DNA of 64,000 bases. It comes from Neobacillus cucumis (lineage in GTDB: Bacteria > Bacillota > Bacilli > Bacillales > Cytobacillaceae). The first letter of the stretch is position 1; each line of letters opens with the position of its first letter. Location: the NCBI RefSeq assembly GCF_002860255.1, contig NZ_PGVE01000064.1, forward strand, positions 186,001 through 250,000. Reading direction: 5' to 3'. This document shows positions 18,660 to 26,655 of this stretch, piece by piece. The notes under the pieces are model-generated. The model saw only the letters and a list, made by a program, of their open reading frames with translations. It did not search any database and was not told the DNA's origin. The translations under genes and the position numbers were made by a program.

Positions 18660-19154
18660 ATGAATGTTTATATTGCAACAGGAACATTAGACTTTTTAAA
18701 GAAGATTGAAAAAAAATATGCCAATGAGCAAATGTTGGCTATGTTGAATGAAAATGGGGCAATACTTCTTCATGAAACCAATGGTCAGACTGTCTTTAAC
18801 GAACCACGCAGGTTTGAGGTTCTGGAATCTTATGGGTTGCTAAAAAAAGAGGGATTTGTTGTAATGAATAACATTTCCGTTACTAATGAAGGGCGTCCCT
18901 TATTTGAGCACCAGTTTAAACAAATCGCTGGAACGGTAGTAAACACTCAAGGGTTAACCGCGCTTCGATTACTTCGCCCATTATCCTCTAATCCGTATAT
19001 TATTATGACCGTATGGGAAAACAAAGTCTTGTATCAGAATTGGCAAAGTTCCAATAAAACTTTTGATCAACTTAAAGTAGCTTTCGACGGGCAGCATAAC
19101 ATATTCACAAGCGTACCTAATACAAACAAATATACCATTGCAGAAAATGATTGA
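18660..19154 (+). CDS. hmoB: Haem-degrading monooxygenase HmoB (YhgC)
   Basis: IsdG-type monooxygenases open the haem ring and release iron. This 164-residue protein has an N-terminal extension and a C-terminal antibiotic-biosynthesis-monooxygenase (ABM) ferredoxin-like domain at about residues 70-150, including GLTALRLLRPLSSNPYIIMT and WENKVLYQNWQSS, which match the HmoB pattern. Length and position divergent from hemE agree with B. subtilis yhgC. The ribosome-binding site AGGGGTG precedes the ATG. A terminator follows. Confidence 0.87.
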   Translation: MNVYIATGTLDFLKKIEKKYANEQMLAMLNENGAILLHETNGQTVFNEPRRFEVLESYGLLKKEGFVVMNNISVTNEGRPLFEHQFKQIAGTVVNTQGLTALRLLRPLSSNPYIIMTVWENKVLYQNWQSSNKTFDQLKVAFDGQHNIFTSVPNTNKYTIAEND

Positions 19155-19163
19155 TTTTTTATT

Positions 19164-19192
19164 AAAATGGAGTCTTTGCTCCATTTTTTTTA
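19164..19192 (+). terminator. Terminator after hmoB
   Basis: A 9-bp stem (AAAATGGAG/CTCCATTTT) is followed by eight or more T. Confidence 0.9.
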
Positions 19193-19243
19193 TTTCTCCA
19201 TTTCACCACTTGATATGAATTACATATTCTGTATTACATCACA

Positions 19244-19265
19244 AAAAAGGGCTATAGCCCTTTTT
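19244..19265. other. Perfect 22-bp palindrome before the permease gene
   Basis: AAAAAGGGCTA/TAGCCCTTTTT is a perfect palindrome ending about 10 nt before the AAAGGAGG ribosome-binding site of the next gene. It looks like a bidirectional terminator or attenuator, or an operator. Confidence 0.6.
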
Positions 19266-19287
19266 AGATTAGAAAGGAGGATTTAAC

Positions 19288-20685
19288 ATGCTTATAGAAC
19301 TTACAGCCCTTCATTGGATATATGTTGCCTTTATTATTCTAATCATAGGTTTTATGGTCATGAGAAGGGACACAACCATTGTTTGTATTATTGGTATATT
19401 CATAATTGCTCTGACAGCTACAGGCAGTTTAAGCCATTCCGTCAGCAGTATCTTTAACAGTTTTAGTTATGCTATTACAGAACTATTATCTACCATTCTT
19501 GTTATTTCGATTATTGTTGCGATGAGCCATACACTAACCTCTACCGGGATTAATGATGTGATGATTTCACCCTTTCGAAAATTAATCCGCAATCCAGGTC
19601 TTGCCTATTGGACCATTGGGATATTAATGATGGTTATTTCTTGGTTCTTTTGGCCATCTCCGGCGGTTGCCCTGCTAGGCGCTGTCCTGCTACCAGTGGC
19701 AATAAGAGCTGGACTTCCTGCACTCGGGGTAGCCATGGCCATGAACTTGTTCGGACACGGGATTGCATTATCAGGTGACTTTGTCATCCAAGCAGCCCCT
19801 AAACTTACGGCGGATGCTGCCGGACTTCCTATCCAGGATGTCATTGATGCCAGTATTCCATTAGTCTTTATTATGGGGGCAGTGACCACAATTACAGCCT
19901 TCTATTTTTTAAAGAGGGATTTGAAACGTGGAACCCTTCAAACATCTTCTTTCATAATAAAAGATTTGTCCGGAGAGGACGGTAACAAACCCGCTCTTTT
20001 AACACTCAACCAAAGACGTTTCTTCGCCATATTGGTCCCAATTTTATTTGCCGCAGACGTAACATCCATGTCCATACTTGATTTAAAAGGTGGAGATGCA
20101 ACTTCCTTAATTGGTGGAACCTCTCTCCTTATTCTTCTTCTTATTTCCCTCACCACACATAAAAACAAAGGTCTTGAAAAGACAACTCAATATTTAATTG
20201 AAGGTTTCCAATTTGGATTTAAAGTGTTTGGACCTGTGATACCAATTGCAGCATTCTTTTATTTAGGTGATAGTGGTTTCACAACTATCATTGGAGATTA
20301 TTTACCGAAATCTTCTCAAGGAATTGTTAACGATTTAGGGATCGCTCTTGCAAACATTGTTCCACTAAGTAAAGAAGTGGGTGCAGTTACACTCACCACA
20401 GTTGGGGCGATTACCGGTTTAGATGGTTCTGGATTCTCCGGGATTTCACTCGCTGGGTCCATTGCTAGTCTGTTTGCAGCAGCTATTGGAAAAGGTGCCG
20501 CAACACTTACTGCCCTTGGTCAAATTGCAGCTATCTGGGTAGGCGGCGGAACCTTGGTGCCATGGGCCTTAATCCCCGCAGCCGCCATTTGTAATGTCGA
20601 CCCGTTTGATTTGGCTAGACGAAACCTCATTCCTGTCGTAGTTGGTCTAGTTGTTACAACTATTGTCGCAATGTTTCTTATCTAA
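19288..20685 (+). CDS. Multi-pass membrane transporter, ion-transporter (IT) superfamily-like
   Basis: The protein has 465 residues and about 11-12 hydrophobic segments, with two similar halves, as in carboxylate or ion permeases. Conserved-looking loops are SHTLTSTGINDVM, WPSPAVALLGAVLLPVA near residue 125, NLFGHGIALSGDF near residue 153, and a second-half GKGAATLTALGQIAAIWVGGG, resembling the paired re-entrant regions of the IT superfamily. I do not recognise the specific family or substrate. It stands alone between terminators. The strong ribosome-binding site AAAGGAGG precedes the ATG, and a perfect palindrome lies just upstream. Confidence 0.72.
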   Translation: MLIELTALHWIYVAFIILIIGFMVMRRDTTIVCIIGIFIIALTATGSLSHSVSSIFNSFSYAITELLSTILVISIIVAMSHTLTSTGINDVMISPFRKLIRNPGLAYWTIGILMMVISWFFWPSPAVALLGAVLLPVAIRAGLPALGVAMAMNLFGHGIALSGDFVIQAAPKLTADAAGLPIQDVIDASIPLVFIMGAVTTITAFYFLKRDLKRGTLQTSSFIIKDLSGEDGNKPALLTLNQRRFFAILVPILFAADVTSMSILDLKGGDATSLIGGTSLLILLLISLTTHKNKGLEKTTQYLIEGFQFGFKVFGPVIPIAAFFYLGDSGFTTIIGDYLPKSSQGIVNDLGIALANIVPLSKEVGAVTLTTVGAITGLDGSGFSGISLAGSIASLFAAAIGKGAATLTALGQIAAIWVGGGTLVPWALIPAAAICNVDPFDLARRNLIPVVVGLVVTTIVAMFLI

Positions 20686-20693
20686 AAATAAGA

Positions 20694-20719
20694 AGGCCCG
20701 CATCAGCTGGGCCTCTTTT
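20694..20719 (+). terminator. Terminator after the permease gene, overlapping the end of the PAP2 gene
   Basis: A 6-bp GC-rich stem (AGGCCC/GGGCCT) is followed by CTTTTT. It overlaps the stop of the convergent gene and may act in both directions. Confidence 0.75.
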
Positions 20720-21338
20720 TCGTATAGCGCTGTTTAAAGTTTTTATATAAAATGATCCAAATAGACGCCCAAATAAAGCCAAAGGCATACCCTCCTATCA
20801 CATCAGAAGGGTAATGGACATGTAATATAATTCTACTTGCCCCGATCAAGAGTAATATTACTGACGCTAAAATTGAAAACAGCCATTTGGCCTTTTTCAT
20901 TTGGATAGCTTCACTTAGTAAATAAACGCTCGTAAAGTAAAGCACCATTCCCACCATCGCATGACCGCTGGGAAAACTATAACCTTCAGCCGGAGCTAGG
21001 TACTCTAATTCAGGCCTTGGACGGACAAACAAATCCTTTAATAATTTATATGCTTCATTCCCTAAAGCAAGCGATAATGCCAGCATGGCCGCCCCGGGAT
21101 AATTCCTCTTTTTTAACAGTAACCACACTAACATAACCAACGCTACAATGCCAATCCCTATCTTATCACCCATCTCTGTCACTGCACTAAAAAATGGAAT
21201 AAACTTAGGAGGTACATGTGAAAACAACCCAGCTATAAAGGCATCCATCCAAAAAGTACTGTGTAAAGCCACCTTAATAGATATGTACAAAACAATTAAA
21301 ACAGCGATTATTAGAAAAATAATTGATTTATTTTTCAT
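20703..21338 (-). CDS. PAP2-family membrane phosphatase
   Basis: This is an integral membrane lipid phosphatase, probably acting on phosphatidate, phosphatidylglycerol phosphate or undecaprenyl pyrophosphate. All three PAP2 motifs are visible: KDLFVRPRP near residue 100, SFPSGHAM near residue 120, and SRIILHVHYPSDVIGG near residue 165, supplying the catalytic His and Asp. It has about six transmembrane helices and 211 residues from the ATG at 21338; the ATG two codons upstream is too close to GGGGG. The substrate cannot be assigned. Confidence 0.88.
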   Translation of the reverse strand: MKNKSIIFLIIAVLIVLYISIKVALHSTFWMDAFIAGLFSHVPPKFIPFFSAVTEMGDKIGIGIVALVMLVWLLLKKRNYPGAAMLALSLALGNEAYKLLKDLFVRPRPELEYLAPAEGYSFPSGHAMVGMVLYFTSVYLLSEAIQMKKAKWLFSILASVILLLIGASRIILHVHYPSDVIGGYAFGFIWASIWIILYKNFKQRYTKKRPS

Positions 21339-21485
21339 AAACATCCCCCACCCCTATGACTCTCTTTTTCTGCATACTTTTAAAAGTATAAAAAAAATCA
21401 CTTTAAAAATCTATATAATGATATTAAAAGTGTTAAAATTGTTTGAAAATACATTCTTATATTTTACTTATAAGGGGGATGACAT

Positions 21486-22661
21486 ATGTTGAAAAATCTA
21501 TTTACTAAATTAGAAGGTTACTATGATGAAATGATCTCCATTCGGCGCTATCTCCATCAGCATCCTGAATTATCCTTTCAGGAATATAACACGGCTAAAT
21601 TTATTCAAGAATATTACGAGAAATTAAATATAGAAGTTATAGGTCAAGTCGGCGGTAATGGGGTGGTGGCAAAAGTTTATGGTAAAAAACCCGGCAAAAC
21701 AGTGGCATTACGTGCAGATTTTGATGCTTTACCGATCCAAGATGAAAAGGATGTTCCATATAAATCCTTAGTACCAGGTGTCATGCATGCTTGTGGACAT
21801 GATGGACATACAGCCACCCTTCTTGTTCTTGCGAAAACAATCTATGAGCTTAGGGATGAACTGGAAGGGAACTACGTATTTATTCATCAACATGCCGAAG
21901 AATATGCACCAGGCGGGGCCGCGAGCATGATTGAATCAGGCTGCTTAGAAGGGGTAGATGTCATTTTCGGTACACACCTATGGGCAAGTGAACCGACTGG
22001 TACGATCCAATACCGAACAGGCCCAATTATGGCAGCAGCAGACCGTTTTGAATTAGAGATCCAAGGAAAAGGCGGTCATGGAGCACAGCCCCATAAAACT
22101 CGAGATGCCATTGTTACAGCTTCACAGCTTGTTATAAATCTTCAACAAATTGTCAGCCGCAAGGTTAATCCAGTTGATGCAGCGGTTGTAACGGTTGCCT
22201 CATTTATAGCTGAAAATGCCTTTAATGTTATTGCTGACAAAGTAAAGTTAACTGGGACAGTTCGTACATTTAATGAAGAACTAAGACAGTTTATTGAAGA
22301 AGAAATGGAAAGAATTATTCATGGTACATGTTATGCATCAGGAAGTTCCTATCAGTTTGACTTTATTAGAGGTTATCCTGCTGTAGTTAACCATGAAAAA
22401 GAAACCGAGTTTCTCATCCGTTGTGCACAGTTTGTTTCGGAGGTCCAAACAATCGAAGAAACAGAGCCGCAAATGGGTGGAGAAGATTTTGCTTATTACT
22501 TAGAAAAGGTTCCAGGCACTTTCTTTTTCACTGGTGCAAAACCAAAACAAGGAGAAGATGGTTACCCGCATCATCATCCAAAATTTGATATTGATGAGAA
22601 AGCCATGTTAATTGCAGCTAAAACACTAGGCTCTGCTGCATTGAATATCCATAAAGAGTAA
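21486..22661 (+). CDS. yhaA: M20-family amidohydrolase YhaA (N-acyl-amino-acid amidohydrolase type)
   Basis: The product is a cytosolic metal-dependent amidohydrolase or aminoacylase of the M20D group, 391 residues. Metal ligands are in MHACGHDGHTATL near residue 100, HQHAEEYAPGGA near residue 138, and the C-terminal HHHPKFDIDEKA. The dimerisation domain lies in the middle (residues 185-300). In B. subtilis yhaA lies beside ecsC, as here, but in this genome the two are convergent. The substrate is unknown. The ATG at 21486 follows AAGGGGGA. Confidence 0.9.
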   Translation: MLKNLFTKLEGYYDEMISIRRYLHQHPELSFQEYNTAKFIQEYYEKLNIEVIGQVGGNGVVAKVYGKKPGKTVALRADFDALPIQDEKDVPYKSLVPGVMHACGHDGHTATLLVLAKTIYELRDELEGNYVFIHQHAEEYAPGGAASMIESGCLEGVDVIFGTHLWASEPTGTIQYRTGPIMAAADRFELEIQGKGGHGAQPHKTRDAIVTASQLVINLQQIVSRKVNPVDAAVVTVASFIAENAFNVIADKVKLTGTVRTFNEELRQFIEEEMERIIHGTCYASGSSYQFDFIRGYPAVVNHEKETEFLIRCAQFVSEVQTIEETEPQMGGEDFAYYLEKVPGTFFFTGAKPKQGEDGYPHHHPKFDIDEKAMLIAAKTLGSAALNIHKE

Positions 22662-22667
22662 ATATTT

Positions 22668-22698
22668 AAAGCCCCTAACTTTAAAGTTCAGGGGCTTT
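22668..22698. terminator. Bidirectional terminator between yhaA and ecsC
   Basis: Arms AAAGCCCCT and AGGGGCTTT flank an inner palindrome AACTTTAAAGTT, giving a nearly perfect long stem between convergent genes; the ecsC stop codon is inside it. Confidence 0.8.
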
Positions 22699-23403
22699 CT
22701 GCAGCAGTCTTAAGCGGTAACAATTCATTGCTGTTTCTCCTAATGTTTTTAAAAGATTATTATTTGCATAGGCTCCCACAAACGCCCCTATTCCTGGAAC
22801 AAGCTGAAATAGTTTGGCAAGGTCAATATAATCCCTATATTCCTGCTGAAACTTCCGCCAATCCATTTCTACAAGTTCTTTCTTCCTCATTTCCCATTGT
22901 TCAATTTCTGTTAACGTATTTTTACGAATTTCATTGCTAGAAAAAGCTAATTGAAATACATGAAGTATAAATAATCTCTCTTCATATTTCCTTGTATCAA
23001 ATCCATAAATCGCAGCTGCCTCAAACAAAAATTTCATTTTAATTGTTAAGAGTAAAGGAAAATCGGCAAGCCCCAACAAAATCCCGCCAGCCCCTGTTCC
23101 CGCTCCTTCTACAACAGCTGTTTTTTGATAGACAGCTATCTTTTTTCGAATGAGTTCATCTTTTTCCATTAAGCTTAACCCGTTAGCCTGGTCTTTATTG
23201 GTCGTGAGCTGCGATCCCAATAATGTAGCCTTTACCATAGCCTTTATGCTTTCTGTCATCATTTCGTGAACCTTTTCAGGTATCCATTCATTTATTTTGA
23301 CTTGGGCTTTTTTCGATAACCGATTCATCATCCCTGAACGTCTTATTAGTCTTCTTTTCCATTCCTGTACCTCTTCGAAGACATTTACTTCATATTCATT
23401 CAA
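22681..23403 (-). CDS. ecsC: EcsC protein
   Basis: EcsC is the third product of the ecs locus, which in B. subtilis affects secretion, competence and intramembrane proteolysis through the EcsAB transporter; EcsC itself has no settled role. I start it at the TTG at 23403, with GAGAGGAG upstream, giving 240 residues, close to the known EcsC length; a longer N-terminus lacks a ribosome-binding site. A glycine-rich hydrophobic stretch (VVEGAGTGAGGILLGLADFPLLL) near residues 105-127 and LVPGIGAFVGAYAN near the C-terminus fit the EcsC family. It lies 90 nt after ecsB. Confidence 0.87.
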   Translation of the reverse strand: MNEYEVNVFEEVQEWKRRLIRRSGMMNRLSKKAQVKINEWIPEKVHEMMTESIKAMVKATLLGSQLTTNKDQANGLSLMEKDELIRKKIAVYQKTAVVEGAGTGAGGILLGLADFPLLLTIKMKFLFEAAAIYGFDTRKYEERLFILHVFQLAFSSNEIRKNTLTEIEQWEMRKKELVEMDWRKFQQEYRDYIDLAKLFQLVPGIGAFVGAYANNNLLKTLGETAMNCYRLRLLQKAPEL

Positions 23404-23493
23404 TCGGCCCCACTCCTCTCTATTTATATTTATGTTTGAATACGGGAGTAACCAACCAATAGTTTTAAAAAAAATCCCCATTAAGGGGATCTG

Positions 23494-24705
23494 TTATTTT
23501 TTCAGACGGCTTTTACTGTAAAAATAGACGAAGAGATAGCTAAACACCAGCCCTAAACCTAAAACAAGCAGAGAATACAGCCACTCTCCCTTTAGCAAAA
23601 TCGATAAAGCAAAAATAAGAGCCTGAAACACTAAAATGATCAGTAAAAGAAAATGAAAGGAAGCAGTCTTTTCTTTCTCTGAAACTGGATATAAATCAAC
23701 CCAAAGCTTATTTTGATGGTGATTCCATAAAGGCAGCAACTGAAATCCTGTTAGGTATAAAAACAAAATGGTAAGTATTAGTTGTCCGATTCCAAACGAA
23801 AGAAAATAGATGGAAAGGACTCCAATGATTGTTAAACGGACAAACAGTCCAAGATAGTCCGACGACCGCAAAAATGTCCTTGAGAACAGATACAAATAAG
23901 TTTTTTCTTGTCTAAATGAAATTTTACTGATAAACAAATCAAGGTATTTTCTTCTTTTAACCGTAGCCTTTAATTTTGGTACATCCGTAAACAAATTGGC
24001 CAGCCGATAAAAAGAGGCCATTCTCTTTTCTTCTGCCTCTATTAGCAGGTCCCATTTTAACCCCATTTTCCGTGTCCTAACATGAAAGGAATAATAATAA
24101 AAAACCATAATTAATCCGATTACCAAGAGTATTATAAGATTTGCCTGTTTAAACAAGAGGTAGGAAAATACGGCATTTGTTAAATATCGGACAAGAAAAT
24201 CCCATCGATGAACAACAGAGTCTACATAAAATTGGATTTTCCAGGCAGCCGCTAAATTCCATGCTTTTATCAGCAGCAAAACAAGAAAAAAAGGAATAAA
24301 TAATCCGAAGCCATTCCCGCTGACGTGCGCATACATTGGCATTAAGACAGCGAAAGCCAATAATAGGATATATCCTTGAAATACGAAGCTGGCTATCCCG
24401 GAACGCAGGAAATACCCTTTTAAGTTATCCTCTAGCGGTAGTAAAAACACCTTGTCCGCTTCTAGTAAAAAATTGTAAACAGGACTATGCGTTAAAAATA
24501 TTCCGAGTATGACTGCTAGTATCAACGCTGCCGGGAAACTAGATGAAAGCGTCTTAATCCATTCTTGGTAATAAAAAGCGGCGGACCCAATTAAAAAAAG
24601 TAACACAATGACAAGATGACCGTTGAAGATGTAACGTAAATATCTTCCTAAATCCTTCATTCGACCGCCGGCGCGGTCTCTCCACAGCTTATTTTCATCA
24701 AACAT
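23494..24705 (-). CDS. ecsB: ABC transporter permease EcsB
   Basis: This is the membrane partner of EcsA, 403 residues with about eight hydrophobic segments. Loss of EcsAB in B. subtilis blocks the RasP intramembrane protease and reduces exoprotein secretion and competence. The start at 24705 overlaps the ecsA stop by 8 nt, so the two are translationally linked. The N-terminal segment LWRDRAGGRMKDLGRYLRY and the internal PLWNHHQNKLWVDLYPV fit EcsB as I remember it. The transported substrate is unknown. Confidence 0.9.
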   Translation of the reverse strand: MFDENKLWRDRAGGRMKDLGRYLRYIFNGHLVIVLLFLIGSAAFYYQEWIKTLSSSFPAALILAVILGIFLTHSPVYNFLLEADKVFLLPLEDNLKGYFLRSGIASFVFQGYILLLAFAVLMPMYAHVSGNGFGLFIPFFLVLLLIKAWNLAAAWKIQFYVDSVVHRWDFLVRYLTNAVFSYLLFKQANLIILLVIGLIMVFYYYSFHVRTRKMGLKWDLLIEAEEKRMASFYRLANLFTDVPKLKATVKRRKYLDLFISKISFRQEKTYLYLFSRTFLRSSDYLGLFVRLTIIGVLSIYFLSFGIGQLILTILFLYLTGFQLLPLWNHHQNKLWVDLYPVSEKEKTASFHFLLLIILVFQALIFALSILLKGEWLYSLLVLGLGLVFSYLFVYFYSKSRLKK

Positions 24706-25438
24706 AATTTTCTTCCTTTGTTAATTGAATATACAAATCATCTAAAGAGGCTGTCGGCATTGAAAATTCTTTCCTTAATTCGGAAAGTGTTCCTTTGGCC
24801 CGAATTTTCCCTTCGTGTAAAATAACGAAACGATCACAATACTTTTCAGCTGTCGCGAGAATATGGGTGGACATTAGTATACCTGCACCGTTTTCTTTCA
24901 TTTTTTTCATTAAATCAAGAAGTGATTGAATACCTAGCGGATCAAGGCCAACAAATGGTTCATCTACTATATAAAGGGATGGCTGAACCAAGAAGGCACA
25001 CATAATCATCACTTTTTGTTTCATTCCTTTTGAAAAATGGGCTGGAAACCAATTTAATCGTTTTTCCATCCGAAATTCCTTTAGCAATGGGGCAACCCTT
25101 TCCTTATATGTGGATTCCTCTAATCCATAAGCCATGGCTGTTAACCTCAAGTGCTCCTCCAAGGTAAGTTCCTCATATAATACTGGGGTCTCAGGAACAA
25201 ATGTAAATAAACGGCGGTAGGCTTCTTTATTATCTAGAAATGACTGACCATTAATTTTAATGATACCTTGATGTGGTTCCATAAGCCCTATAATATGTTT
25301 AATGGTGGTACTTTTCCCTGCCCCATTTAAACCAATAAGGCCGACGATTTCATTTTCGCTTACTTCAAAGGAAACATCCTTTAAAACGGGATTTCTCGTA
25401 TACCCGCCAACAAGATGATCAATAGTTAATAAAGCCAT
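24698..25438 (-). CDS. ecsA: ABC transporter ATP-binding protein EcsA
   Basis: This is the nucleotide-binding subunit of EcsAB, 246 residues. Walker A is GLNGAGKST at residues 36-44. The ABC signature is the variant FSKGMKQKVMIM near residue 136, and Walker B is LYIVDEP near residue 157; the H-loop is in LMSTHILATAEKYC. It is the first gene of ecsABC. The start ATG is at 25438. The divergent hit gene is over 600 bases away, across an unusual repeat-bearing spacer. Confidence 0.94.
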   Translation of the reverse strand: MALLTIDHLVGGYTRNPVLKDVSFEVSENEIVGLIGLNGAGKSTTIKHIIGLMEPHQGIIKINGQSFLDNKEAYRRLFTFVPETPVLYEELTLEEHLRLTAMAYGLEESTYKERVAPLLKEFRMEKRLNWFPAHFSKGMKQKVMIMCAFLVQPSLYIVDEPFVGLDPLGIQSLLDLMKKMKENGAGILMSTHILATAEKYCDRFVILHEGKIRAKGTLSELRKEFSMPTASLDDLYIQLTKEENYV

Positions 25439-25667
25439 ATTTTAAACGTCCTTCCGTCACAGTTTATCGCTTTCACAAACAATTCTTTCACGTACGATGA
25501 TTTATAACCGTGGATTCCATTTTTTCTAATTTTATCAAATAACTCCTGATAAAAATAGGAATTCAATTTTTCATAAACTTTTTTGAATAAAACTTTATGA
25601 AACGGACATCATAATATTCGAAGGGGAAATAACTTATTCCGATGAAGTGATTTCATCAAAATTTGAG

Positions 25668-25950
25668 ATGAGGTGTCTGTCAAAGACAATTTCCTTTCAA
25701 ACAAGTGAGCTTCTATTCGTTTTAAAAAGGGGATGGTTGTTTTGTACAATGTGCATGGTAACCATTTAGAGTTCAAGTAACACCAGCTGTTTATCTAAAA
25801 TAAACTGCAAATGAGGTGTTTACCGCAGATCACGACCCGTTTTTAAAGGTTAGGTAACCAATAAAAACATATAGGGGATGGTCAGCTTGAACAATGATGT
25901 ATCTTTATAAAAAAACACTTTACAAAAAATGAGGTGTTTATCAAAGAACA
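25668..25950. repeat. Imperfect repeat array in the ecsA-hit spacer
   Basis: The 640-base spacer (25439-26079) holds three copies of ATGAGGTGTTTATCAAAGA or close variants, at 25668, 25811 and 25929. The first two are each followed about 60 nt later by AGGGGATGGT (25728, 25873) and then TACAATG or AACAATG. Unit spacing is 143 and 118 nt. No convincing gene is present; very short ORFs open at each ATG but differ after the first four codons. An RNA or regulatory role is possible. Upstream of 25668 I see only AT-rich sequence. Confidence 0.6.
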
Positions 25951-25993
25951 TTCCTATTTAATGAACGCAGTTTGAAGCATTCCCCTTCGGGAA

Positions 25994-26024
25994 GGCAGGA
26001 TTCCACGCGGATCCTGTCTTTTTC
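25994..26024 (+). terminator. Terminator or attenuator upstream of hit
   Basis: The stem GGCAGGAT/ATCCTGTC, with an extra CC/GG, is followed by TTTTTCTTTT. A small hairpin (TTCCC/GGGAA, loop CTTC) lies immediately before. It would end a plus-strand transcript from the repeat region, 56 nt before the hit start. Confidence 0.75.
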
Positions 26025-26079
26025 TTTTACGCTTAATTATGGTAAAATAATACAAACATTTTTAAAAGGGGCTGTATTT

Positions 26080-26499
26080 ATGAGTAATTGTATATTTTGT
26101 AAAATTGTTAATGGAGAAATTCCAGCAGCAAAAGTTTTTGAAAATGAACATGTTTTGGCGTTTTTAGACATCAGTCAAGTGACGAAAGGACATACTCTTG
26201 TTATTCCAAAAGTACATAAAGAAAACCTTTATGAGCTTACACCTGAAATTGCCAGAAACCTTTATGAAGTGGTACCTTCTATTGCCAATGCCATTAAGCA
26301 GGAATTTAATCCCATTGGTTTAAACTCCATTAATAATAATGGAGAGCACGCGGGACAATCTGTTTTTCACTTCCATTTACATTTGATTCCGCGCTATGGC
26401 AAAGGTGACGGCTTTGGGGCAGTTTGGAAAAATAATCAAAGTGATTATACCCCACAAATGTTACAAGACTTGGCTGCTAAGATAAAACAACAACTTTAG
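26080..26499 (+). CDS. hit: HIT-family protein (Hit)
   Basis: The product is a small histidine-triad nucleotide hydrolase or transferase, 139 residues from the ATG at 26080 (MSNCIFCKIVNGEIPA), preceded by AAAAGGGG; upstream in-frame codons would run through the terminator. The active-site triad HFHLHLIPR is near residue 98. The zinc-site cysteines CxxC are at residues 4-7. The family cleaves nucleoside phosphoramidates and adenylylated compounds. It is divergent from ecsA, as in B. subtilis. Confidence 0.94.
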   Translation: MSNCIFCKIVNGEIPAAKVFENEHVLAFLDISQVTKGHTLVIPKVHKENLYELTPEIARNLYEVVPSIANAIKQEFNPIGLNSINNNGEHAGQSVFHFHLHLIPRYGKGDGFGAVWKNNQSDYTPQMLQDLAAKIKQQL

Positions 26500-26544
26500 G
26501 TCAATTTTTTCTATCTAAACAATAATTTTCTGAAAATTATTTCT

Positions 26545-26573
26545 TTATCAATATTATAGTAATATGGTATAAT
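26545..26573 (+). promoter_or_regulatory. Putative promoter of trpP
   Basis: TTATCA and a perfect TATAAT (26568-26573) are 17 nt apart, giving a leader of roughly 75 nt before the trpP start. Confidence 0.6.
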
Positions 26574-26624
26574 GAGTATAAGTTTTTCGCTGTAGGCAAT
26601 GAGTGCACTGCAGGAAAAACCAAA

Positions 26625-26652
26625 TAGTTTAGAATAGCAGAGGAGAGATGAG
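26625..26652 (+). promoter_or_regulatory. TRAP (MtrB) binding site overlapping the trpP ribosome-binding site
   Basis: Three TAG and three GAG triplets occur in series, each separated by exactly two bases, at 26625, 26630, 26635, 26640, 26645 and 26650. This is the pattern bound by the tryptophan-activated RNA-binding protein TRAP. The last repeats contain the Shine-Dalgarno AGGAG, 11 nt before the ATG, so bound TRAP should block translation of trpP when tryptophan is plentiful, as for B. subtilis trpP. Confidence 0.88.
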
Positions 26653-26655
26653 AAA

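Noticed and set aside
25979..26024. T-box leader in front of hit
   Set aside because: The sequence before the terminator (ATTCCACGCGG) only loosely resembles the T-box motif GGGTGGTACCGCG; no UGGN bulge or specifier loop could be set out, and hit is not an aminoacylation gene.
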